Source: Anastatus disparis (Eukaryota > Arthropoda > Insecta > Hymenoptera > Eupelmidae). From it: a stretch of 64,000 bases of DNA. Under the pieces are notes generated by a model. It saw nothing but the letters and a program-made list of their open reading frames with translations, searched no databases and was not told the DNA's origin. The stretch spans positions 1,941,001 through 2,005,000 of the forward strand of contig JAFFSR010000373.1 of assembly GCA_017163975.1 (NCBI GenBank). Direction: 5' to 3'. Shown here piece after piece: positions 20,898 to 29,651 of the stretch. Within the stretch, counting starts at the first letter, position 1, and each line of letters opens with the position of its first letter. The position numbers were made by a program, and so were the translations under genes.

Positions 20898-21749
20898 ATG
20901 GCACAATCAACGAGTGAAAACTGCCGTGACAATAACCGTTTTAAAGAGTACGGTATGCTTCTTCTAGATAGCATGCTCTTGTCGACAACGTATTCTCTCA
21001 ACAAGTCGCAGACCAAACGTGTAGCTGTTGGTTTACAATACGACGGTGGTTATTACAAACCTTGTGTAAAAATATCGACAAATTCTTCATCCAAATGGGT
21101 TAATTTTGATATCAATGCCTGGAGGCTATTGAAAAATCATTTTGACTTGATCAACGCTTATTTTCAAGAAAACTACATATTCAAAACTGAGTACGGAAAT
21201 CCATCAAAACTTTATTTAGAGAACCACGATCTTTTATTTACGACATCATATCATACAAAAACCATAGTGCTCGAGGAGAGAGCAGTATTCCAACCACCAG
21301 TACATGTTCAACCAGTAGATGAGGAAGAGCAAAGTGAATCACCTAACAAAAAAAGGAAATCTATGTACCAAACACCTTCAACCTGTTTGCAAAAAGTGTC
21401 ATTTGATGGTCTTAAGCTCGCAGTACCTTGTATAGATGAGTATCTGGTGCAATTGGAACGTCGTGCTGGAAAAGTCAATAGGATTATCGACTACATCCAA
21501 GAATACCTTAAGGAGCAGTTCAAGAAAGATGGTGAGGAAGATATAAAGTCATTTACATTGAAAACATTTGCTAGTTTTAATCAATATTATACTGTAAAAA
21601 TTCACGAGGTAACAACATTTGTTTTAACAAAAATGCTTGACGATAAAGATTTAGATAAATCTACATTGGATATTGTAATTTTAGAAATTAATGCGTATAC
21701 TTTACCACACATCTACAACGACTTGTATGCTTTAATGTATGAACCTTAA
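20898..21749 (+). CDS. Maverick-associated protein of unknown function (283 aa)
   Basis: The frame is intact and starts at an ATG 48 nt after the penton-like gene. The N-terminal half has beta-like VAVGLQYDGGYYKPCVKI and KWVNFDINAWRLLKNHF blocks. A short acidic linker carries a nuclear-localisation-like PNKKRKS (about residue 150). The C-terminal half is helical and charged (LERRAGKVNRIIDYIQEYL). I do not recognise it. It is too short and of the wrong character for a hexon-like major capsid protein. Confidence 0.6.
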   Translation: MAQSTSENCRDNNRFKEYGMLLLDSMLLSTTYSLNKSQTKRVAVGLQYDGGYYKPCVKISTNSSSKWVNFDINAWRLLKNHFDLINAYFQENYIFKTEYGNPSKLYLENHDLLFTTSYHTKTIVLEERAVFQPPVHVQPVDEEEQSESPNKKRKSMYQTPSTCLQKVSFDGLKLAVPCIDEYLVQLERRAGKVNRIIDYIQEYLKEQFKKDGEEDIKSFTLKTFASFNQYYTVKIHEVTTFVLTKMLDDKDLDKSTLDIVILEINAYTLPHIYNDLYALMYEP

Positions 21750-21778
21750 TGTAAATTGTGAGGTAAATATAATAAAAA

Positions 21779-21982
21779 ATGAAGCGTGTACATTTTAAGG
21801 AAGGTAAACCAGCTATTAAAGTTATGTATGTATGGACTTATGCAAGTCAAAGTGCGCGTCGTGGTGAGTGGGAACAAATAGGTCGTGACAGAGAGAGATT
21901 TGGAATGAGAATCGAAAGAATGAAATCCGTTATCGAACCTGTATTATTAAAAAAATATAATGAATACTTAAACAATGAATAA
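21779..21982 (+). CDS. Small basic protein (67 aa), unknown
   Basis: It starts 29 nt after the preceding stop (AAAAAATG context). It is rich in Arg/Lys/Glu with VMYVWTYASQSARRGEWEQI and a helical RDRERFGMRIERMKSVIEPV. It is colinear with the structural cluster, intact and short. Conservation could not be tested; it is accepted because the gap would otherwise be the only unfilled one in the cluster. Confidence 0.5.
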   Translation: MKRVHFKEGKPAIKVMYVWTYASQSARRGEWEQIGRDRERFGMRIERMKSVIEPVLLKKYNEYLNNE

Positions 21983-22116
21983 TTAAAATATTCGATTATT
22001 ATTTAATCATATTTGTATTACAAGAAATTATACATTAATAAAATTACAAAATACTTAACAAAAATTTTTTAATTTACCCCCTCCACTTTTTCCATTTTCA
22101 ATCATAACATATTTAG

Positions 22117-22124
22117 TATAAATA
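22117..22124 (+). promoter_or_regulatory. TATA box of the 57-codon gene
   Basis: TAGTATAAATACAC stands 66 nt before the ATG at 22190 in a region without other coding. It matches the TATAAATA form used by strong insect and viral late promoters. Confidence 0.55.
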
Positions 22125-22189
22125 CACTTACACTGTGTAAAGACTTTTATTTCCATTTCATTATTCATAGAGTACGCCAGAGATGAACA

Positions 22190-22363
22190 ATGGGTCAGGT
22201 AAAAGGAACACTAAAACAACCATCTTACTTGGATTCAGATGGAACCAAGGAGGAGAGAAAACCTCTGCTCAAAGATGAAAAATCTAAACAAATACAATTT
22301 AACACTAAATATTCAATGAATACATATTCATTCCCAAAAACTCAGGGATATAAAAAAATATAA
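22190..22363 (+). CDS. 57-codon ORF with N-myristoylation-type start
   Basis: It begins MGQVKGTLKQPSY: Gly2 with Gly6 fits the N-myristoyltransferase consensus. The rest is polar (EERKPLLKDEKSK, FPKTQGYKKI). No family is recognised. It is supported as a gene by its own TATA box 66 nt upstream and a histone-type 3' stem-loop 24 nt after the stop, a spacing like that of replication-dependent histone mRNAs. A competing start in another frame at 22183 gives 31 codons only. Confidence 0.5.
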   Translation: MGQVKGTLKQPSYLDSDGTKEERKPLLKDEKSKQIQFNTKYSMNTYSFPKTQGYKKI

Positions 22364-22386
22364 TAAACACTATACTTACCATAATC

Positions 22387-22402
22387 GGTCCTTTTCAGGA
22401 CC
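22387..22402 (+). terminator. Canonical histone-type mRNA 3' stem-loop
   Basis: GGTCCTTTTCAGGACC is a perfect 6-bp stem (GGUCCU/AGGACC) with a UUUC loop. It is the exact form of the SLBP-bound 3' stem-loop of metazoan replication-dependent histone mRNAs, and is followed by AGCAATAAAAAAC. No histone coding sequence is nearby. Confidence 0.7.
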
Positions 22403-22450
22403 AGCAATAAAAAACATAGAAACCTCTATTTTTACCTTGAATGTATCCAT

Positions 22451-22504
22451 TGTGTATGTGTGTGTGTGTGTGTGTGTGTGTCCGTGTGTGTGTGTGTGTG
22501 TGTG

Positions 22505-22570
<66 letters not shown>

Positions 22571-22592
22571 GGTGTGCGTGTGTGCGTGTATA
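22451..22592. repeat. TG-dinucleotide microsatellite
   Basis: (TG)n with two TCCG interruptions, followed by a GA/GC variant end. The minus-strand His/Thr frame across it is an artefact. Confidence 0.98.
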
Positions 22593-22616
22593 CGTGTGTA
22601 AATACAAAGTTACCTA

Positions 22617-22894
22617 AAATGTTTATTTAAATAAGTCATTATCTTATCTTAATTGTTTGTTTAAATAAATAAGTCATTATCGTATCTTAATTTTTGTTTG
22701 AATAAATAAGACATTATCTTAATTGATTGTTTATGTAATCAAAGTTTTATCTTATCTTAATTGATTGTTTATGTAATCAAAGTGTTATCTTATTTATTAT
22801 AGAAACATCGTTATCTTAATGGGTTGTTTATGTAAACATCGTTATCTTAATGGGTTGTTTATGTAAACATCGTTATCTTAATGGGTTGTTTAAG
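22617..22894. repeat. Minisatellite with TTATCTTAAT core, ending in three 31-bp units
   Basis: Degenerate units with CATTATCTTATCTTAATTGTTTGTTTA of 40-50 bp run from 22617. They tighten into three near-identical 31-bp units starting at 22803, 22834 and 22865 (AAACATCGTTATCTTAATGG). Confidence 0.9.
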
Positions 22895-22899
22895 TACAC

Positions 22900-22953
22900 A
22901 TAGATAGGTATAGCGAGTGACGTCATTGTTTACGTCTCGCTATACCTGTCTAT
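22900..22953. repeat. 18-bp inverted repeat with TGACGTCA loop; candidate right end of the Maverick
   Basis: ATAGATAGGTATAGCGAG (22900-22917) faces CTCGCTATACCTGTCTAT (22936-22953) with one mismatch. The loop contains TGACGTCA, a CRE-type site. It lies at the edge between the gene cluster and plain AT-rich repeats. Confidence 0.6.
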
Positions 22954-23205
22954 ATACTACTTTTGTTGAAAATCCATCATGAAATTCCAATTGAATATTT
23001 ATGTATATTAAGCGATTAAAATAATATTTATATGATATATATATATTTACATGATATATATAAATTCTTTTTCATTTAGATATAAAAGGCTTAGTTGAAC
23101 TGGAGACAAAAAATTTATTTAGTTAATAATTATTATATCATTTTAATAACATTTTTTTAAAAAATGATAAAAGATGAAATTTTAAATAAAATGACCCCGT
23201 GTGTG

Positions 23206-23295
23206 TAGTCCGTTATTAAATAGCATTTCTCGCGCTAGTAGTTCGCTTTTAACATTTCGGAACGACACCGCGAAAATTGCGACAATAACGGACTA
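23206..23295. mobile_element. 90-bp MITE-like inverted repeat
   Basis: TAGTCCGTTATT at the left faces AATAACGGACTA at the right. The interior is GC-richer than its flanks. Confidence 0.5.
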
Positions 23296-23834
23296 TATCC
23301 CGTATTTATGTTTTTAAATGTAATTAATATTATGTTTAAGGATTTATATACACTGAGAGAAAATTCATGCTAATAGAGCATGCGAACTGCCATCTATGCG
23401 AGCATATAAAAAATTGATACAAATATGACAGGCGTGAGAAGCTCTATTAGTATTGGATTACCTTATACTAAAAAAGATGGTATGGAGAGTAACTAAAGCA
23501 TGAACGGCATTCACTGATGACTCGCGTGGTATACTTCGATGACTCCCCACTCTCATATCCTTTGTTTGCTTGAGTCGCCTCCTCTTTTGGGTGGCGACGC
23601 GAGCAGACACGGCTGGTCTATACCCAAAATCATGTCGCAAATTTCGTTAACGTATTTTCGTTGCGTGAATCTTTTTTTTCTTTTCTTTTCTTTTTTTATG
23701 AGGGAAGAGACATTATAAATATAATCTGTTAAACTTTATAACCATCAATAATTAATTATTAACTTAAAATTTAATTATTTTAAACAGCTAGGGGCAGATG
23801 AGCATGTACGATTTTACGCCAGAGATGTTTCGAA

Positions 23835-23908
23835 GTAGCGTTGGTCTAGTGCGTAACTTTCGCGCTTTCCCTTTGGAGTACGCGTGTTCAACTCTCGGCT
23901 AGGGTCAC
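23835..23908 (+). ncRNA. tRNA-like (SINE-like) sequence in left arm
   Basis: A-box-like TTGGTCTAGTGCG and B-box-like GTGTTCAACTC are correctly spaced, ending in AGGGTCACTTTTTT, a Pol III-type T run. The anticodon arm is not a clean fold. It is best seen as a tRNA-derived relic or SINE head, not a functional tRNA. Confidence 0.4.
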
Positions 23909-24520
23909 TTTTTTATAATTTTTTTTTTATTGTTTTAATATGTTTTATTCCTTTTTATATTTATTTTTTTTTAGATTTTGTATTTTTTTAATAATTTCAA
24001 AATTTAATTTTTCACAAGTACGCTCGTTTTTTTCAGTGAAAATTTTTTAAAAATAAATTATTCTTTATAGGTAGTAATTACAAATATTGATAAATAAATA
24101 ATAGTGATGTTTATTTTATAATAGTGATGTTTATTTTATAATAGTGATTTTTATTTTATAATAGTATAGTTTAATTTATTTATAATTTAGTTTATAAAAT
24201 TTACAATAAATTACAATAAATAAATAAAACTGAGGTATTATTATTTATGTTATAATATACATTATATATTGAAGTATGTTTATAAAGACAAAATTGAACT
24301 ATAGTATTGTAAACATCACTATTATTTATTTATTAATATTTTAAATTATTTTCTATATGAAATAATTTATTTAAAAATATTAATAAAAAAAACGAGCATA
24401 CTTTAAGTAACTTGTGAAAAAATAGATTTTAAAATTAATAAAAAAAATAGAAAATAAAAAAAATATAAATAAAAAAAACAATAAAAACTATTGAAATAAT
24501 AAAAAAAAAGTTTAAAAAAA

Positions 24521-24592
24521 GTGGTTCTAACCAAGAGTTGAACTCGCGTACTCAAAAGGAAAAGCGCGAACATTACGCACTAGACCAACGCT
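24521..24592 (-). ncRNA. tRNA-like sequence in right arm (inverted copy)
   Basis: This is the minus-strand counterpart of 23835-23908, with GTTGGTCTAGTGCG, GAGTTCAACTC and a T run. Differences between copies lie mostly between the boxes, which hints that the boxes are being kept. Confidence 0.4.
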
Positions 24593-25379
24593 ACTTCGAA
24601 ATATCTCTGGCATAAAATCGTACATGCTCATCTGCCCCCCAGTGGTTTAAAATAATTAAATTTTAAGTTAAAAATTAATTATTTGAAGTTAAAAAGTTTA
24701 ACAGGTTATATTTATAACGTATCTCCCTTCATAAAAAAAGAAAAGAAAAGAAAAAAAAGATTCACGCTATAAAAATACGTTAACGAAATTTGCGACATGA
24801 TTTTGGGTATAGACCAGCCGTGTCTGCTCGCGTCGCCACCCAAAAGAGGAGGCGACTTGAGCAATAGAAGAATGCCATAGCAGTAAAGAGAGAATAGTGG
24901 ACAAGCCACGTTTACTTCCTTCACGTCCCATGAGAGAATACAGCGCTAGCTATCGAAGGATATTAGAGTGGGGAGTTACTAAAGCATGTAAACAAACAGT
25001 TTTTGGATAGCACAAACCTCGTAAGAGTAGATGGCACTGTTATGAAAGCATAGGATATCACCTACTAAATTTGGATACGTAAACTAAATGCTCTATTGGC
25101 ATGAATTTTCTCTGAGTGTATCTAATGTATAAATTTATATTAATAAATTGAATAATATGTTTAAATCCAATAGTCTTTTTATTAACTATTTATTACCCCA
25201 CACAGCATGAAAGAATTTTGAAATAATTTCATGAAATATTACAAGTAATAATAAGTTGAAAGCATTTAAAAAGAATTTGAAAAGATAACTATATTTTTTT
25301 GAAAAGAATTTATGAAATAATACACAGGAAGATTACAAAGTCTTTACAAAAATAATACCAAAAAGGAAACGAAAGTTAA

Positions 25380-26040
25380 GACATGAAATATTACACGAAT
25401 CCTTACTGAAAGGACTTTGAGAGGACTTCTTGAAAGGAAACAAGAAAGAACTCAGAAATCTTCCAACGATTCAAGTCATAAAATAATTTAGAAAGATTTT
25501 CGGAATGATCTAAGGTATTCTTTCACCGAATCATTTCAAGATTCATTCAAAAAGCATTCATGTAATAATTCATGCAATGTTTTGGTAAAGACTCAAGAAA
25601 TCATAAATGAAATAATTTTGAAATCTTTTTGAAATATTTCATGAAATAACTTATGATGAGAATAAAAGTTATTACATAAATCCTTACTGAAAGGACTTTG
25701 AAAAGACTTCTTGAAAGGAAACAAGAAAGAACTCAAAACTCTTTCGAAGGTTACAGTCGTAAAATAATTCAGAAAGATTTTCGGAATGATCCAAGGTATT
25801 CTTTCACCGAATCATTTCGAGATTCTTTCAAAAAGCATTCATGTAATAATTCATGCAATATTTTGGTAAAGTCTTAAGAAATCATACATGAAATAATTTT
25901 GAAATCTTTTCGAAATAATTCATGAAAGAACTTATCATGACGAGAATAAAAGTTATTACATGAATCCTTACTGAATAGACTTTGAAAGGACTTTTTGAAA
26001 GGAAACGTGAAATATAACAGAATCATTTAGAAATATTTTC
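25380..26040. repeat. About 282-bp tandem repeat, two full copies and a third partial
   Basis: CCTTACTGAAAGGACTTTGA recurs at 25401, 25682 and (variant) 25966. The interval also repeats TCGGAATGATC and CACCGAATCATTTC in register. Confidence 0.85.
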
Positions 26041-26250
26041 GGGATTAGTTTATAATTTATCCGCTTGATGGCGGTATCTCTTACTCTCGCAAGCGGTAAG
26101 AGTGCTTCCCGTTCCATATATAAGGATAATAAGAATCTAAAATGGAAACTATAAATTGTTATGCGTGCGATGTCTGTGTTATGATAACTTCGATTTTAAC
26201 CGCTGTGAAACTATTCGTAACCCTATAAATAATTATATCATCATATCCGT
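26041..26250. other. Unique-looking spacer
   Basis: A short GC-richer stretch with TCCGCTTGATGGCGG and GCAAGCGGTAAGAG, and no coding signal. I see nothing assignable here. Confidence 0.4.

Positions 26251-26319
<69 letters not shown>
26251..26319. repeat. Compound TA/TG microsatellite
   Basis: (TA)10 runs directly into (TG)25. Confidence 0.98.
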
Positions 26320-26321
<2 letters not shown>

Positions 26322-26820
26322 TAATTCTAAATTGATTCTTAAATAATACAGGAAAGAATAAAGTTTTTACAACTTTACACGTCTCTCAACTAAAGATATA
26401 TGAAAATATTAATGCATTATTACTAAAAGAATTCATGGATCCTTACAGAATTCTTTCATTGAAAGGATTCTGTAATGATTCTATGTCTGGGGTAATTCCT
26501 TTTAGAAATAATACAATGAAATATTATTAAAATATTTCATATCATTCTTACAGAATCCTTTCAATGGAAGATGTATGAAAAGATTTACGAATTATTACCA
26601 AAAGAATTCATGGATCCTTACAGAATTCTTTCATTGAAAAGATTTTGAAATGTCTTGTGAATTTTTTATGAAATATTTTTTTGTATTATTTTTAAAAGAA
26701 TAATACCTCGGACATAGAATTATTTCAGAATCCGTTCAGTGAAATATTTCTGAAAGATTGTAGTCCTTTCATGAATCCTTTCAGAATCCTTTCAAAGTCC
26801 TTTCATGCTGTATGGGTACA
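26320..26820. repeat. Array of GAATTCATGGATCCTTACAG-type self-repeats
   Basis: AGAATTCATGGATCCTTACA recurs (26430, 26610), interleaved with TCTTTCATTGAAAGGATT hairpins. It shares vocabulary with the 25.4-26.0 kb tandem repeat (CTTACTGAAAGGACTTTG), so it is probably the other part of one large repeat-built element. Confidence 0.6.
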
Positions 26821-26825
26821 CGTAC

Positions 26826-27656
26826 CCATATGGAAATAATTTATGTGAAAAACTGTAAATAATTGCAAACAACTGTTAAAAAATGTGGGAATTGAGACAT
26901 AAATAATAGTTATTTACAGTTATTTACTAATATTTATTATTAATTATTATTATTTACAGTTATTTACAGTTATTAACTGTTATTAACTGTTATTTACAGT
27001 TATTTACAATTATTTACAGTTTTTTATAATTATTTACAATTATTCATAATTATTTACAGTTATTCATAATTATTTACAGTTATTTACATTTTCAAAAATT
27101 TTTGAATTAGTGAATAATTTAATGTTATTAATAATTATTTACAATTATTTATAGTTATTTATAGTTATTTACAGTTATTTACAGTTTCTTACAGTTATTT
27201 ACAGTTATTTATAATTATTTACAACTATTTACAATTTTCCAATGTTTTATACAATTATTTACAGTTATTCACATTTTTAAAAATTTTCGCCTATATCTAA
27301 AATTATTGAATAAATTCGTGAAAATTTTCGAATATGTAAATAACTGCAAATAATTGTAAAAAACTATAAATAATCGTAAATAACTGTAAATAATTGTGAA
27401 AAAAGTAAATAAATGTAAATAACTGTAAATAAATATAAATAAGTGCAAATAACAGTCAATATGTGTAAATAATAGTTAAAAACTGTAAATAAGTGTAAAT
27501 AACAGTAAATAATTCTAAATAATTGTAAATAACTGTTATTTATGTCTCAATTCCCACATTTTTTAACACTTTTTTACAGTTATTTACAGTTATTTACATT
27601 TATTTACAGTTATTAACAGTTATTTACAATTATATCCAAAAATTTTTTCCATATGG
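26826..27656. mobile_element. Foldback element built of TTATTTACAG units
   Basis: It is bounded by CCATATGG at both ends. AAAATGTGGGAATTGAGACA at the left is mirrored near 27540-27570. Between them about 40 copies of TTATTTACAGT face a block of the complementary ACTGTAAATAA, so the whole can fold back. There is no coding. Confidence 0.8.
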
Positions 27657-28012
27657 ATATACATGAATATTATGAATATTATTTTAATCGCTTATAAATA
27701 TCCATAAATATATTTGTTCTATTTCTTTAATTCTAATGAATCCCAACATGGATTTCCAACAAAATCCAATTGGAATTCTAATTGGAAATCCAATTGGATT
27801 TTTTTAAAGGGGATAGCTTAAAACTATTTAAAACTGTTTAAAAAGATTCTAAACTGTTAAAATTTATTCCAAATTTTTTATAAGTGTGTGATCTGAAATG
27901 TTTTGAATAGTTTTGAACAATTTTGAACAGTTCAGAATAGTTTGAAATTAAAGTAAATATTTTCTTATATATATTAGTATATACAAGAATATTTTCAAAA
28001 ACACAAAAAAAT

Positions 28013-28386
28013 CCCTACTAAAAAATCTCAGGTGAGAAATCACCTGATTTCTCAGGTGATTAATCATGCCAAAATCTCATGTGATGATTTTTTTGGTTTT
28101 TACACGTTTCAAAGCATACTTAGTCAATTGCGAACTATTTTTGAAAATTTTTGAAATATTGAACTTAGAAAATTTTTTGTAAAATGAGTCAAAATTTTTT
28201 CTAAAACCAAATTTTTAAAAAATTTTTTAAGTTCAAATTTTTGAAAAATTTTCAAAAATAGTTCGCAATTGACTAAGTATGCTTTGAAACGTGTAAAAAC
28301 CAAAAAAATCGTCACATGAGATTTTGGCATGATTAATTTTCATCTGAGAAATCAGGTGATTTCTTACCTGAGATTTTTTAGTAGGG
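28013..28386. mobile_element. 374-bp near-perfect palindromic MITE
   Basis: CCCTACTAAAAAATCTCAGG at the left is mirrored by CCTGAGATTTTTTAGTAGGG at the right. The arms run almost to the centre (TTTTTGAAAATTTTTGA). It is flanked by AT on both sides. Confidence 0.9.
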
Positions 28387-28971
28387 ATTAAACACTGAAA
28401 TTATTTAGAATTTTTCAAAACTGTTTAAAACTATTCCAAACTATTAAAAACAGTTTAAGTTAATAAAAAATAGTTCATATTGATTAAAACTGTTTTGAAA
28501 TATTTTGAAAACAATTTATAACTTTCCCTAGCGGAAATATAAAACCCGGTCAAAAAAGGTTAGCTGTAAAATATAGCTAAAAAAATAGTTAAATATATAG
28601 CTATATCGAGCTGTTTTTACAGCTATATCGATGTGTTTTTTTAGCTCTTTTTTATAGTTAAAAATGTACTTAATTTTATAGTTAATAATTTCGTTATCTA
28701 CCGAAAATATTAATAGCTACCTTTTCAACTATATTTTATACCCTACTGAAAAAAATCTTGTGGTAACCACATGACATACTATATGGTTTTCACATGGTTA
28801 CCACATGATTACCACATGTTTACCACATGGTTACCACATATTATTTTGACGGGGTGATCATGTGGTAACCATGTGGTAACCATGTGGTGACCATGTGAAA
28901 ACCATGTGAGTAAGAAAAAAACAGTTAAAAAAAACATGCAAAATTTATTATTTTACGTAATAAATACTCAC

Positions 28972-29651
28972 CTGCTGTCAAAATCAGCAAAGTAAAGAAA
29001 ATTTTTATGAAAATATAAATATTATTGATTATTATATAATTAAATTTAATATAAATATTTTTATATAATTAAATTTATTTGCGTTTTTCATTGCAACCAC
29101 AAAAACATCTCTGTTCATTGAATAGAATAGAACGTGAGAAAGCAGGTCGAATGATCGTCGTTTTAGACAAAATTAAACTGTTTATAAACTCTAAAGTCTT
29201 TTATTCTTTTCGTGCGCGTTCGCTTGCCATAAGAAAGTCAATAGGTAGAAAGCGGAGCATCCCCCTAACGGTTAATCACCAGTACTATTATATACATGTG
29301 TATATTCATATTCAATAACTAACCACTAGGGGGCTACCACTCTTTTTATGTATTGACTTTCTTATGGCAAGCGAACGCGCACGAAAAGAATAAAAGACTT
29401 TAGAGCTTATAAACAGTTTAATTTTGTCTAAAACGACGATCATTCGGCCTGCTTTCTCACGTTCTTCTATTCAATGAACAGAGATATTTTTGTGGTTGCA
29501 ATGAAAAACGCAAATAAATTATATAAAAATTAATTATTATTTAATTATATAAAAATATTTATATTAAATTTAATTATATAATAATCAATAATATTCATAT
29601 TTTCATAAAAATTTTCTTTAGTTTGCTGATTTTGACAGCAGGTGAGTATTT
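28972..29651. mobile_element. 680-bp palindromic element C
   Basis: AAATACTCACCTGCTGTCAA at the left mirrors TTGACAGCAGGTGAGTATTT at the right. The arms (about 330 bp each) are about 95 percent alike and contain TTCGTGCGCGTTCGCTTGCC. Short frames across it are mirror artefacts. A second, end-trimmed copy is at 38780-39185. Confidence 0.9.

Larger units (their letters stand above)
8777..22960 (+). mobile_element. Maverick/Polinton (adintovirus-like) element, left end missing
   Basis: The gene set PolB with protein-primed layout, A32-like packaging ATPase, retroviral-type integrase with chromodomain and a penton-like protein is diagnostic of Maverick/Polinton elements. All genes are on the plus strand and tightly packed from 12.3 to 22.4 kb. 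PolB and one other gene carry frameshifts, the exonuclease motif I Asp is lost and the integrase has a shortened active-site spacing, so this copy is decaying. No hexon-like major capsid gene or adenain-like protease is seen. The left terminal repeat is not in view. A candidate right end is the inverted repeat at 22900-22953, but the true boundary is uncertain. Confidence 0.88.
23351..25117. mobile_element. 1.77-kb foldback element with tRNA-like arms
   Basis: Termini are CACTGAGAGAAAATTCATGC at the left and its near-complement GCATGAATTTTCTCTGAGTG at the right. Arms of about 600 bp match in inverted orientation over the shared segments GGGTGGCGACGCGAGCAGAC, the TTTTCTTTTCTTTT run, and a tRNA-like block. 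The centre (24000-24480) is AT-rich with several TTTATTTTATAATAGTGATG repeats. The subterminal regions differ between arms (for example 24860-25070), so the two arms have different histories. Flanks (TATA/TATC) give no clear duplication. Confidence 0.8.

Noticed and set aside
20898..21749. Major capsid protein
   Set aside because: Too short and without the expected double jelly-roll-like sequence character; left as unknown.
22364..22410. A histone gene 3' end captured from the host
   Set aside because: No histone coding sequence precedes the stem-loop; the upstream frame is unrelated. Capture of only the 3' signal remains possible.
22395..22607. His/Thr-rich minus-strand frame
   Set aside because: It is a translation of the TG microsatellite.
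25380..27656. CRISPR-like array of short repeats
   Set aside because: The units are contiguous, degenerate, self-complementary and without unique spacers, in a eukaryotic context.
29079..29318. 79-codon frame
   Set aside because: It lies within the arms of palindromic element C and is not conserved as a frame in the second copy.
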